Origin: Actinernus sp. WN-2022
Lineage: Eukaryota > Cnidaria > Anthozoa > Actiniaria > Actinernidae
Length of the DNA stretch: 64,000 nt
Reading direction: 5' to 3'
Assembly: GCA_030867875.1 (NCBI GenBank)
Contig: JAOWCC010001368.1
Coordinates: 7,177,714 to 7,241,713, forward strand
Shown here: piece by piece, positions 35,223 through 46,130 of the stretch
Layout: each line of letters starts with the position of its first letter
How positions within the stretch are numbered: the first letter of the stretch is position 1
Position numbers and translations under genes: made by a program
Notes under the pieces: model-generated
Databases searched by the model: none
Seen by the model: the letters and a program-made list of their open reading frames with translations, nothing else
What the model was told of the DNA's origin: nothing

Positions 35223-35843
35223 GACTGTTCCGAAGAAAGAAATACAGAGATGAAAGCAACAAGCCAGCAACACAGTTTTTCAACGCATTTGGAAATGGCG
35301 GATGCATGTACACCGAGAGACATGGAAATACGACGATCTCGGCAAGAACTTAAATCGGCCAACATGAAATGAAAAATGCAGTTCTGTACATCGCAGGGCT
35401 TTCCTGATAAAACCTATTTCACAAAGAAACAATGATGGTGATCGAGTTTAGAAGTATACTTAAAGTATACTTAATAAACTCTCACGAAATTGTAAACTCA
35501 CGGTGTACGTTAATGGACTGATAATTAAGTTGTCGAACTCTAAAACTTTAAGTTTTTTCAATTGCAATAGGACTCCGAGTATACTTTAAGTATACTTAAT
35601 TTATACATTGATGAGAAGTACATTTCAAGTATATTATTTATTCAACACGAGCCGATTCAAAGTATACTTTTAGTATACTTGATTGTAACAAGTACATTTC
35701 AAGTATACTTAGAATGTACTTGCTCAGTTGAGTCAGAATCAGATTTACAAACAAAGTATACTTAAAGTATACTTTGCTATCAGAAAAGTATATATAAGTA
35801 TACTTGAAGTATACTTTAAGTATACTATATTTTCATGAGGGGG

Positions 35844-36830
35844 CCTGTTAATCAACCATTTATGACTGGTAGCTGGAAAATTAGGAAGCAGCATTTAACC
35901 ACACAAATTTGTTTGGCATATATATAAAACCAACAAATTAAGAATTTAGGGTCTGATAGTGTTTATTTATCTAGTATATGTTTTACATGGTGTGGATGTG
36001 AAACTGAAAGGGGCACTCAGTCATTGCAATTGAATCTTCGAGTTTCTGTTAACAAAACTACAAAAATAACACCCTGAAACCGAAGAGTAATACCCAATAT
36101 GGCTTTCATTTTTTTTTTATAAAGGATGGCAAAGTGGATTACAAAAGCTAATTCTATAAACTTGATTTCGGATACAGTGAACATATTTCAAGTCGCTCTA
36201 AATTTCTCTTAAAATTTTATAGTGAGGGGTTAATATATGTTTGCCTGTTATATTGGCAAATCAGAAACAAAATTGATAACATTCTCTGCATTGACTATAT
36301 TATAAGTATCAGGGATGTAAATCTTATCAAACCTGATATTTTTCTTTGCTTCAAAACTGGATATGTAACTCCCACAGGTTATTTTCAGGTAAGCTTTATT
36401 TACATTACATAAAATAACATGACTACAGTGATATTTGCATCTGCTGTACTTTTTGCATGTACAACACCCACTCAGTTCACTTCCCCGTCAAACTAAAATA
36501 ATAATCTAAGATAATTTCTGCATCTCCACAAGTACAGTGCATGTAGCTATAGCCATAGCCTGTCCTTTTCTCAGTTGAGGGAAAGTCTACGAACATTTAA
36601 ATAATGCAACATGATCCACCATTTATGAAATCAATATTTTGTAGCTGGACCCGAATTTAAAGACCTTTAAAGTTAAACCAACCGGATATTATATATATTA
36701 GTATACCGTACGAGCGCCTAGAGTAAACGATATTCATCCCAATATTCTTTTGAGTCCTGAGCAAAAGCTTATTGTATTTGTTCGATTATTAACTAGCATT
36801 AAAACAAGCAATCGAAAGAGTTCACCATAG
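35844..36830. other. No gene seen
   Basis: AT-rich sequence between the inner and outer TIR elements. No convincing coding, RNA or repeat feature beyond short AT runs. Confidence 0.5.
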
Positions 36831-37744
36831 ACATAGAGTGGCAGTTGTGTTCGGCGGCCGCCATGTTTGCCAAATGATATGTTAGAGATTCGAGGTGAAT
36901 TCGTTTGACTCCAAACTCTATTTTGCCCAGCATATTTGACAAAATACCGGATCAAAAGTAAAGAAAAACTATTCTTCTGTATCAGACTTATTTCAGACTT
37001 CTGTATCAGACTTCTGTATCAGACTTAAGTCCAGCTACAATACCACGGGTCAGTCAAAATCTGTTGTTGTCAGGTTAGATTGCAAGCTAACCAGCTCTCC
37101 CTTGAGTATCAGGCCCTTCCCGTTTTCGGGTCTTCGTTTTTCGGGTCTTCGTTTTCGGGTCTTCGTTATCTAGGGGGGTCTTCGTTTTCTGGTCTTCGTT
37201 ATCTAGGGTCTTCGTTTTTAGATCTTCGCTATCTAGGGTCTTCGATCTTCGGTCTTCGTTTTCTAGGTCTTCGTTATCTAGACACCCCTGCTTGCAGGCT
37301 ACACTACCTGCAAGCAGGCTAACTCCATGCAGTTACGCGTGGAGTCGTCAACTTATCAACTTATCAACTTATTCACATCAAAACACCAAACTAATAAGGA
37401 GCATACAAACGAAGGCGACCAAAATCTATTTACACGCTGTATGATGGCAATAAGTGCCACATTCGCGTGAAAATGCTAAACGCAAGCCAAAAACACCAGT
37501 CCACTGCTCAGATCGTAGTCCAGGTGCATGGTCAAACAGTTTCTCTTTAGAAAACTTAACAGACTGTGTTTACTACGGTAAGAAATAGGAAAGATATTCA
37601 TAAATGTGGAAACGACCACTTTTGAGAGATGATTGTCAATCTTTTTTTCTCCTTCCTGTATAATTGTTGGACCATTCAGCACACTACATGTTTAACTGGG
37701 TTAACGGACTGCACACCCGATATATTTTCCCTGTACTGAACGCC

Positions 37745-38010
37745 AAACTTAGTCAAATTCAAGGGTCTTTGTTTTCTAGGTCTTTGTTTTCTAGGTCTTT
37801 GTTTTCTAGGTCTTCGTTTTCTAGGTCTTCATTTTCTAGGTCTTCGTTTTCTAGGTCTTTGGTCTTCGTTTTCTAGGTCTTCGTTTTCTAGACCTTCAAG
37901 GTATTTAACTTGTATTTGGGACCACCCAATCATTACGTCATAACAAAGACTCAACCAACATTCTCCAGATTTTAGAACTCCGGGGGTTGGCAGCTTTGGA
38001 CTTCTTTGAT
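37745..38010. repeat. GGTCTTYGTTTTCTA array and flank
   Basis: About nine units of TCTTTGTTTTCTAGG / TCTTCGTTTTCTAGG. It is related to the GAAGACC arrays at 29.8 and 37.1 kb but lies outside that element. A CCGGGGGTTGGCAG block follows. Confidence 0.8.
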
Positions 38011-39390
38011 CAATTGAAGCGATGCCCATTTTTAATTTGCTGGTAACATCCACAATGCAGAGAAATCCTAGCTAATATGGCCAATCAGTCGAAGTAGAAT
38101 ACTCTTTTCAGTTGACAAAACATTTTGCTGTTTACATATCTTCCTGCTTCGTTTGGCTGTTGATCTGCAATCTCGTTGGTTGATCTGTCGTCTGCCATCT
38201 TGGACGTGTGTTTTGAGGGGACTGGGTCATATCTGGTTCCAGTCTCCTACATACACATCCAGTTGTTTTCATCAAAGCCGGCCATGATCATGTTCTTTTT
38301 TTATTAACCCAAAGTGTTTCCATGGTTTAGAATGATAATGCTACATATAAAAATGCTGCTGACACTTCAGTATTTTCGATATGATGGGGGTTGATATTTT
38401 AATTAGTTACTTTTCGCCAGGGGTGGGGTGCGAAGGAGACTAGGGATAGGGATCCCTTTTTTTTTTATTCTGATAAAAATGAGGCATTCTGTTGAACCTC
38501 TCGTTGACGTAGGACTAAGGTGGTTGCTTGCAAGAGTAGCCACCACAGGGTGGCAAATTTGTAGATGGGGTGTAATCTTTGACGATGATCAAAATTTCGC
38601 TATTTCTGCAGGACAGCCAGTGGTTTTTTTTCGTACTTTGTCCTGTGTCCCCGCATGGTTCTTAAAATGTCCTACGTTTTTATTATTATTATCAGCTTAT
38701 TTTGAATTAACATGTTTGTTTCTGTCCAGTAGTTCCCCTTTTACTGGCTTTTTTTTTCAGGGGAGGGGGCTGGGGGGAGGAAGGGGGATGGAAAGAGTAT
38801 GGAAAGCACATTTTCTTTCACTTCATCTCGTGCATATATAATAACGTGATGCCATCATGTCATCACGTATGGAATAATGAATGCAAAAATAAACAGAAAC
38901 TAGAATAATCAAAAACTTGAATCGGCAAAATATTATGTATGAACTATACTGAAGCAGCCTTTACTGGGAAAAAAGATAGAAAAATAAATCACAATTAATC
39001 TTCAGTGCAGGTCGTGGTTGCTTGGTTTGGGGAACATGGTCTCTCAGAGAATTAAGGTTCAACTGTAAAAAAAATGTCTATTATACAAGTTCAGCACAAC
39101 CGGGAAGGGCTTTGTCTCTCTCTCGGCCCGGTTTAAGGTTTTTAATGTTCCTCAGGTTAAACCCTTTGTGACTACAAATTGGGCTTCTTGTGGTGGCTAT
39201 ACTCCTGTACACGATTCTTACAATAATTCTAGAAATTACATTGCTCTACAATACCTCAGTGCAGTATATATACCATGCCTGGGATAGGATAATAATATCA
39301 TAATGTTTTCTTGTTCCCTGGGATTAAGGGGAACAATGATGTTCATGTTGCAAATTCCTACAAGTGATATATATTATCACTTTTATTATC
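38011..39390. other. No gene seen
   Basis: No supported gene. A T-rich reading frame at 38428-38841 lacks codon structure or recognisable motifs. Small G-rich and T-rich runs only. Confidence 0.5.
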
Positions 39391-39391
39391 A

Positions 39392-39538
39392 CCAATTGAA
39401 GGGGTGAGTGGAAGAAAGACTTAAGCGATGATCAGATCAAATTCCAAATTCTCCTTAATCTTCTCTGTTTTGTAGTGGAGAATTTAGAACTTGATCCATC
39501 ATCACTTAACTCTTTCTTCCACTCACCCCTTCAATTGG
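39392..39538. repeat. 147-bp foldback
   Basis: CCAATTGAAGGGGTGAGTGG at the left pairs with the right end across about 60 bp, through GAAAGA-TTAAG-GATGAT and TTGGATC-like blocks, around a short AT-rich loop. Confidence 0.75.
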
Positions 39539-39757
39539 AGGGCAAAGGTATATATACATAAATTTTGACCCACCCAATCTTAAACATGTTTAATATTTAT
39601 GGGTTAACTAAACCAGTTTAAATTTGTATTTGCTAAAATACATATACGTATAAAAATACATGCCAGCTATCTCTAAGCCTTGCTAACTATTCCAACTGGC
39701 ATAAGGAAGTTTTTGATCACTGTGCAAGGACTAGAGAAACTATATATCTCTCTACTA

Positions 39758-40124
39758 GGTATACATGCATACAGGAAGCCAGGAACAAGGGGAACAAAGA
39801 AGAAAACCATTATAATGTCTACTAGGTATACATACACAAAGCCAGGAACAAGGGGAACAAGGAAGAAAACCATTATAATGTCTACTAGGTATACATACAT
39901 AAAGCCAGGAACAAGGGGAACAAGGAAGAAAACCATTATAATGTCTACTAGAAATACATACACGAAGCAAGGAATTCCGAACAAGGGGAACAAGGATCTA
40001 CTAGGTATACATACACAAAACCAGGAACAAGGGGAACAGGGAAGAAAACCATTATAATGTCTACTAGGTATACATACACATAGCCAGGAACAAGGAAGAA
40101 AACCATTATAATGTCTACTAGGTA
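39758..40124. repeat. 63-bp minisatellite, left part
   Basis: About six copies of CTACTAGGTATACATACA...GCCAGGAACAAGGGGAACAA...AAAACCATTATAATGT. The array resumes at 43521-43590, so it was one array before the intervening element inserted. Confidence 0.9.
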
Positions 40125-40353
40125 AGGGGTGGACCATTAGAAATTCTGGGAGGGGGGGTGGGTAGTCCAAAAAAAATATTCGTGCAAGGCTAAATGTCCC
40201 AAAAGAAAATTCCTGCAAAGCACTAAGGTACAAAAAAAAATTCGTGCAAAGGAACCGATGCATTGTTCATTTTTTGTTTTGAAAAAATACTAGCAATTCA
40301 GTTTTACCAATTCAAAATATATATAGTTCTAAAGATTACCCACACAGTCTGTG

Positions 40354-40724
40354 TAAGGCCAGATAAAAACAAATACTTGGTTAGCGTCCCCGCCTGACCT
40401 GAGAAATGTCCCCGATCTCTAATTTTTTTAAATTTTAAATTTTTCATAAAAAAACTTTAGAAAGTGTAAATGCGCCCGCGAACACCAATTCTTGTACCCA
40501 GACGGCCAGACCCTACATGTACCACTTAAAATATGCGCCGGCGCATTAAATATTTTAACATCGACGACATTTTGTTTCTACAACACGAGGTGAGTGAATA
40601 ATATCTAGTCAAGACAAAATAAACTTCACATAGAAAAAAAAAAAAAAAAAAAAAAACCTCCCTCCCTCCCTGGAAAAATTGAAATGGGTGGACGCTAAAC
40701 AAGTATTTTTTTTATCTGGCCTAA
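40354..40724. repeat. Nested 370-bp TIR element
   Basis: TAAGGCCAGATAAAAACAAA and GGTTAGCGTCC pair with the right end (GGACGCTAAACAAGTATT, ATCTGGCCTAA). An A-run of about 24 bases lies at 40636-40658. Confidence 0.7.
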
Positions 40725-41279
40725 CTGATTTTCAGGTATTTCCAGATGAAAACAACCTCCCCAACCTTCATAACAATAGTTTAGTCACTGTTGTCATGGA
40801 AATATCAACTGGCCTTAATTCCCCCGATAACGGTAGCAAACCACAAGAATAAACACGCTCAAATGTTTGGCCAAGAGAGAAGTTTATTTGCGGTCTAAAA
40901 CACTAGACAAGCTAAAAACAGCTATATTATTGGCAAATAAACCTTCCCTGCAATTATTGAAGCCTCAAATTATTCTCTGATGCCAGCAGTTTTTGCAACC
41001 GAGTTTAACGTCAGGTTTCATTGAGTAAACTTCAATGTCCACGTTTTCAAAGATTATACAGAGTCTGTGCCAGCAATTTAGAGCACATAGAAATATTTTC
41101 ATGTATTGTCTTGTGCAAAGCATCATGGACAATGAAATCTTGGGGTATACATTTTTTATTTGGCCTGAATCGGAGCCAAGCAATGAAAGACCGGGACTAT
41201 ATGCATTCTAAGGCGATCAAATTAAATTCCTCACATCACTGGGCTCGTTACGAAAAAACTGCGGCTCAAAGTAATGCAC

Positions 41280-41614
41280 TAGTCAATTGAAACTCCGGCC
41301 CCCCGACCCCCGGGACATAGCGGGGAATGTAACATTTATACACTGTTACATTTTGACCTTTCCCCCGCCCATCGGGGGCAGTTGGCTGTTACAATACCCG
41401 CCCCTATGGCCCCGACATGTGCTTCAGAATTTTCAATTAGGAAGAGGCATTGAGAAATTGAATATACATCAGCTTCATTATCATATGACCCGTACGGCCT
41501 GCGCGCGCTTTCCTTTCAAAACCATTTACAAAAGTCACGTGATGAGGGCCGGACGTGTATGGCGTGAGCGGGCCGGAAAAAGCCGCCGAGGTTCGTACGT
41601 CATCATGACCTCGA

Positions 41615-41653
<39 letters not shown>

Positions 41654-42884
41654 TACTATCGTCGACATCAACCCGTTCGCCCCAATCTTCGTCAAGTCTT
41701 TGCAAAAACAACGCATGTGGTGTGGGGGGGGGGGGGGGGGGTACTCCTGTTTGTGACGTATTATGTATGTGCCGCGGGGGTGGGTCAGGGTTTTGAGCTC
41801 AGTTTGGGCAGGTAGGGTCAGGGTTTTGACCTGATTTGGGCAGATCAGGGTCAGGATTTGAGTATAATTTGGGTGCAGTCAGGGTCGGGGTTCAGTATTT
41901 TTTAGGCAGTTCGGGTTCAGTTTTTTTTAGCTACTATGTCAAAAAAGACATTCTGTTGCCGCATGATCGCCTGACCACATGCAAGCACTGAGGTTCCCAT
42001 ACGTCGTGACGTCGCTAATTCGTACTTCAGTACTTATCTATGTACTTCATCTGCTGATTCGTTTACCCAATGCCACCTCCCGACTTGAAATGTTCCGTAT
42101 TTTGCATGCAATCCCGGTACGCGGTATACCGGCCGGGATATATTATATCCGAACGTGTTTTGAAAACAATTTTAAGAAGGGGCAATCAGGTTTTTTTTTC
42201 CCAAAAAGGGGGCAATCAGGGTTTTGGAGCTCGGATTGGGTAAACAGGGTCAGGGTTTGAGCCTCTTGGCCTCACATACATACCCATTTTTCATGTAATT
42301 ATCCCCCCCACCCCTCCCGGGACACCAAGCGCTTGACTTGCTTGGGACAAAAACTCACTTATAGTGGAATTTCTATCCACAACTTTCGTATGAATATTGT
42401 AATGAAGAAGCACCTGATATGAGGAGTAAATACATGTATTCCAACCGACGTTCGTGAATAATGACGACAGAGATCTCATAAGTTTGAATATGTGTGTGAT
42501 TGAATATTTATAAACTGACCACAACATGAATAATTCATGTCGAAAACGAATTGCTTAGGGAAATAGAGAGCAAAAAATCGGGAAATAAGTCTTTAAGCAT
42601 TAATAAACCAAGCGTTTAGGACTAAAAATAGCGATGGGTAAAAAAAGGGATGATTTCAAAGGATGCATCTTGCCTTTTCCAGCGTTGTTGATGCTCGGGC
42701 CCAGTCCCGCTCTGTCGTGGCTGGCGTTACAACCACCGCTGAAATCCCCGCAAATTTTGCAAATCGTTACTTTCCCCGTTCCACCGGAGAAATGCTGCGT
42801 TAAATGTGCGTTATTCCACGGCCATGTCCCCGCTAATGCCCCTCTATGTCCCGGGGGTCAGGGGGCCGGGGTTTCAATTGACTA
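41280..42884. mobile_element. Nested 1.6 kb TIR element
   Basis: TAGTCAATTGAAACTCCGGC at the left pairs with the right end over about 45 bp, through CCCCGACCCCCGGGACATAG. Inside are GGGTCAGGGTTTTGAG-type repeats (41785-41900 and 42180-42260) and a G-run at 41725. There is no supported coding region. Confidence 0.7.
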
Positions 42885-43520
42885 TTGCATAAATAAACAA
42901 GTCAAGGAATGTAACGCAAATTACTATAAAGATCTGATTAGCAAAACAAAGAAATTCAGGTGCTCTATGGAAAACTATAAATGATTGACTTGCCGTAATA
43001 AGATCTAATAATGGCTCTCAGCCGACCTTTATCCAATCTGAATCTGATGGAGTACAGTTAACAGAGCCAGCGTCGATCGATCAGACCTTTGTTAGCAGCA
43101 AAGTTTCAATCTCTAGGACAAATAACAGTGAAATTGTCTTTCGCTTTTCGAACATATAAATGTATTTTTAGCCTAGTTTTTAACTCTAGATTATTAATGT
43201 ATTTTTATTTTTGTTTCTTATTTATGTTATGCAGGGCTCTATTGAAAAAACTCTTCGGAGACATTCTTGCTATAAATAACATTATTATTATTATATTAAA
43301 TATTATATTATATTATATTATATTATGGTTGTATTCACAGGCTATAAATCTATATAGGATGTACACTGAAAAATCTCTATAGAATGTACACTGAAAAAAA
43401 AAATCGTGCAGAGGTATCGCCTTAAAAAAAAAATTCTTGCAGAACTCACACTGCTAAAAAAAATATCGTGCACAAAAAGTTTTCCACCCCCCCTCCCAGG
43501 ATTTCTAATGGTCCACCCCT

Positions 43521-43590
43521 AAGTACATACAGGAAGCCAGGAACAAGGGGAACAAAGAAGAAAACCATTATAATGTCTACTAGGTATATA
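43521..43590. repeat. 63-bp minisatellite, right part
   Basis: One unit, CATACAGGAAGCCAGGAACA through TAATGTCTACTAGGTATA, continuing the array interrupted at 40124. Confidence 0.85.
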
Positions 43591-43599
43591 TATACCCAT

Positions 43600-43845
43600 A
43601 TTGGTGTGATATACTATATACTTCTCTTTCTTTAATAGGAAGCCTATATCATATAAAGATTAGTGTGATATACTATATACTTCTCTTTCTTCAATAGGAA
43701 GCCTATATCATATAAAGATTAGTGTGATATACTATATACTTCTCTTTCTTTAATAGGAAGCCTATATCATATAAAGATTGGTGTGATATACTTAATATAC
43801 TTCTCTTTCTTTAATAGGAAGCTTGTATCATATAAAGATATGTTT
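43600..43845. repeat. About 61-bp tandem repeat
   Basis: Four copies of GTGTGATATACTATATACTTCTC...TTAATAGGAAGCCTATATCATATAAAGAT. Confidence 0.85.
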
Positions 43846-43854
43846 GGTATCGCT

Positions 43855-44169
43855 CTATTCTCTAATAAATCGTTTCATGGTTACAAGCTCATTTAGAACG
43901 GTGGTGAATACATTTTTAGCCTTAATTCCTTTACGAATTAGTTTCGCTTGTGCAGTTTTGTTACCACATGGTTGGCAAAGTTGTGCTTCTGCTTTAGTCC
44001 CAACTCCACAGTTTCGACATGGGTGTGGGGGAGTCGATCCTTTCCTTATATAAATTATATGTACCTTACAAAATTCTAACTTGCAATTTTTCCCACATAT
44101 AGTTGTCTTACCAATATTTAACCAACCGCATTGATTGTGTGTCCTACGTGTCCTACGTGCCCTGCGCAT
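43855..44169 (-). CDS. Small Cys-rich, basic protein, possible Maverick/Polinton ORF
   Basis: The ORF encodes 104 residues from a true ATG at 44169. It has an Arg-rich start and paired cysteines in CGKNCKLEFC (about residues 25-34), PCRNCG and LCQPCG (about residues 50-70), which suggests two zinc-binding sites. The C-terminus is Lys-rich and ends near VFTTVLNELV. Spaced CxxC pairs and the absence of stops in otherwise repetitive DNA argue that it is or was coding. Small Cys-rich ORFs of this look occur in Maverick/Polinton-type elements as I remember them; this was not checked. Its flanks are tandem arrays, not host exons. Function unknown. Confidence 0.5.
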   Translation of the reverse strand: MRRARRTRRTHNQCGWLNIGKTTICGKNCKLEFCKVHIIYIRKGSTPPHPCRNCGVGTKAEAQLCQPCGNKTAQAKLIRKGIKAKNVFTTVLNELVTMKRFIRE

Positions 44170-44394
44170 TTCGTAATATATCTAAATATTACACCACTCT
44201 TAATAGGTAGTATATCTAAATGTTGCGCCACTCTTTAATAGGGAGATGGGATCGATGGTAATGCTATGATTTACAATAAATTCGGGGTATTGCGTTATAT
44301 ATGGAATTATAATAAAAAGGATGCTGTACAGAATTTCGTTAGTATTACGCTAATCGGAAATAATGCGTCTGTATTACACTAATCGGACAATAGA

Positions 44395-44670
44395 ATAGAA
44401 CGCAATAGAATAGAACACAATAGAATAGAACACAATACAATAGAACACAATACAATAGAACACAATAGAATAGAACACAATAGAACACAATACAATAGAA
44501 CACAATACAATAGAACACAATACAATAGAACACAAAAGAATAGAACACAATAGAATAGAACACAATAGAATAGAACACAATAGAATAGAACACAATACAA
44601 TAGAACACAATACAATAGAACACAATACAATAGAACACAATACAATAGAACACAATACAATAGAACACAA
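44395..44670. repeat. AATAGAACAC / AATACAATAGAACAC microsatellite
   Basis: About 275 bp of a 5-15-bp unit. It creates long artificial frames on the - strand made of FYCIV or CSIVL repeats, which are not genes. Confidence 0.9.
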
Positions 44671-44995
44671 TGGGAAATAGTACAACAAAACTGCTCTAAT
44701 CCGGAATAGTGTGCCAGAAACCGGACCGGGGAAATAGTATAACAAAACTGCTCTAATCCAGAATAATGCGCCTAAAACCGGATCGGGGAAATAGTACGTC
44801 TGAATTAATGTTCTCCAGAATAGTGCACCAGAACCCCAATTAATGTATTACAGAATAGTGCACCAGAACCCCAATTAATGTATTACAGAATAGTGCACCA
44901 GAACCCCCATTAATGTTCTCTAGAATAGTGCACCAGACCCCTAATTAATGTTCTCCAGAATAGTGCACCAGGAACCCCATTTAGTATACTACTTT
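44671..44995. repeat. Two further tandem arrays
   Basis: Two copies of a unit of about 60-70 bp (GGGAAATAGTA-AACAAAACTGCTCTAATCC) are followed by five copies of a 35-bp unit (GAATAGTGCACCAGAACCCC; at about 44819, 44855, 44889, 44925 and 44959). Confidence 0.8.
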
Positions 44996-45274
44996 TTGGT
45001 ATATCTAAATAATTATATGTAAGGTTCGGCACATTCGAGTCTGTCGAGCCATCACTGACTGTTACTATCCGAATGGTGAAACTCGCCATTTTGTTTTATT
45101 AGATTACCGCTGTACAATGATGTACTGACTGCAGTAGCTAAATGACCACTTTCTTGAGACAGCTGACCCGGCGTGAATTAGTGACTACTAGATGTTATTG
45201 TTTGCTTCGTTCTATTAATGTTTGTTCTATTGTTTGTCGGTGAAGGTAGTAGCAAATTGGAGCAAATCTTACGG

Positions 45275-45835
45275 GCGCTGCGAGGCGACCCAAAATTATT
45301 AGTGACTAGCTCTAAACACCCTAAATGAGTGAGCATCCGTTGTTGACGGTTAGGGTATTTTTAAATGTAGGGGTAGGGTTTGTATTTAAGCTCACAGGAC
45401 CATCGAAGAAGCATTATTATTCTGAGTTGTTCAGTGATCTAGTTCTAAGTGTAGTGACTATAGCTCTAAACACCCTAAATAAGTGAGCATCCGTTGTTGA
45501 CGGTTAGGGTATTTTTAAATGTAGGGGTATAGGGTTTGTATTAGTTCACAGGACCATCGAAGAAGCATTATTATTCTGAGTTGTTCAGTGATCTAGTTCT
45601 AAGTGTAGTGACTATAGCTCTAAACACCCTAAATTAGTGAGCATCCGTTGTTGACGGTTAGGGTATTTTTAAATGTAGGGGTAGGGTTTGTATTAGTTCA
45701 CGGGACCATTGAAGAAGCATTATTATTCTGAGTTGTTCAGTAATCTAGTTCTAAGTGTAGTGACTATAGCTCTAAACACCCTAAATTAGTGAGCACCCGT
45801 TGTTGACGGTTAGGGTGTTTTTAAATGTTTTTTGT
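45275..45835. repeat. 152-154-bp satellite
   Basis: The TCTAAACACCCTAAA start recurs at 45311, 45465, 45619 and 45771. Each unit holds GACGGTTAGGGT and GGGGTAGGGTTTGTA. Copies are highly similar. Nothing else is seen from 45836 to 46050. Confidence 0.9.
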
Positions 45836-46072
45836 TGTTGTTTGGATTATAAGTCGTTTATGGCATCATAGAAGGCCTCTTTACTTACGCACGGTTCATC
45901 GGCCATCTTTGAAGAATCCGGTGCGCATTCGCGTATAAATTTAAGAGACTGGAAACAAATTAGCATAATGAGAGGGACTGGATTCAACGACTAGCACTTA
46001 TAGAATATACGGTGGTGTTCAAATCAACGATTGCTTCTGTGTCGCATTGCGTTAGGAGAGTGGATCATCGAG

Positions 46073-46130
46073 TAGCTGAAGTTAAGCCCGATCGGGCAGG
46101 GTTAGTGAGTGGATGGGTGACCGTCAAGGA
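46073..46130 (+). ncRNA. 5S-rRNA-like fragment
   Basis: GAAGTTAAGC, GATCGGGC-GGGTTAGT and TGGATGGGTGACC follow the order and spacing of the internal and 3' part of eukaryotic 5S rRNA. The 5' third and the 3' closing stem do not match, so it is a 5S pseudogene or a 5S-derived SINE head, not a functional gene. Confidence 0.55.

Larger units (their letters stand above)
32411..35843. mobile_element. 3.4 kb TIR element with AAGTATACTT arrays
   Basis: The ends CCCCCTCATGAAAATATAGT and its complement are perfect inverted repeats. Next to each end, for about 220 bp on the left and 390 bp on the right, the palindromic decamer AAGTATACTT and near variants recur about a dozen times. Subterminal repeats like these usually bind transposase. 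The body carries a spliced gene on the - strand. No clear TSD was found. Confidence 0.7.
29822..37288. mobile_element. 7.5 kb TIR element with GAAGACC arrays
   Basis: The terminal 54 bp match exactly in inverse orientation: GGGGTGTCTAGATAACGAAG at 29822 and its complement ending at 37288. Each end then enters an array of GAAGACC-(A)-TAGATAAC / GAAAAC units (29830-30600 on the left, about 37120-37235 on the right). A second paired block, TTCTTTACTTTTGATCCGGT through CCAAACATGGCGGCCG, lies at 30800-30930 and 36850-36975. The interior carries an RT relic and another TIR element, so no autonomous coding capacity can be assigned to the outer element. Confidence 0.7.
40125..43520. mobile_element. 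3.4 kb TIR element inserted in a minisatellite
   Basis: AGGGGTGGACCATTAGAAAT and its complement bound the element, and pairing continues for about 34 bp through TCTGGGAGGGGGGG. Subterminal words of the AAAAATTCGTGCA type recur at both ends (40175-40255 and 43385-43470). Minisatellite units flank both sides, which marks the insertion site. It contains two further TIR elements and no transposase that I recognise. Confidence 0.75.

Noticed and set aside
39673..40263. 196-codon - strand frame with repeated YNGFLPCS-like units, which looks like a membrane repeat protein
   Set aside because: It follows the 63-bp minisatellite (63 is divisible by 3, so frames stay open by chance) and runs into an inserted element.
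41287..41796. 169-codon + frame
   Set aside because: It begins in the TIR of the 1.6 kb element and ends in a poly-Gly run from a G tract.
44345..44745. Long - strand frames of FYCIV or CSIVL repeats
   Set aside because: They translate an AATAGAACAC microsatellite in every frame; no unique sequence.
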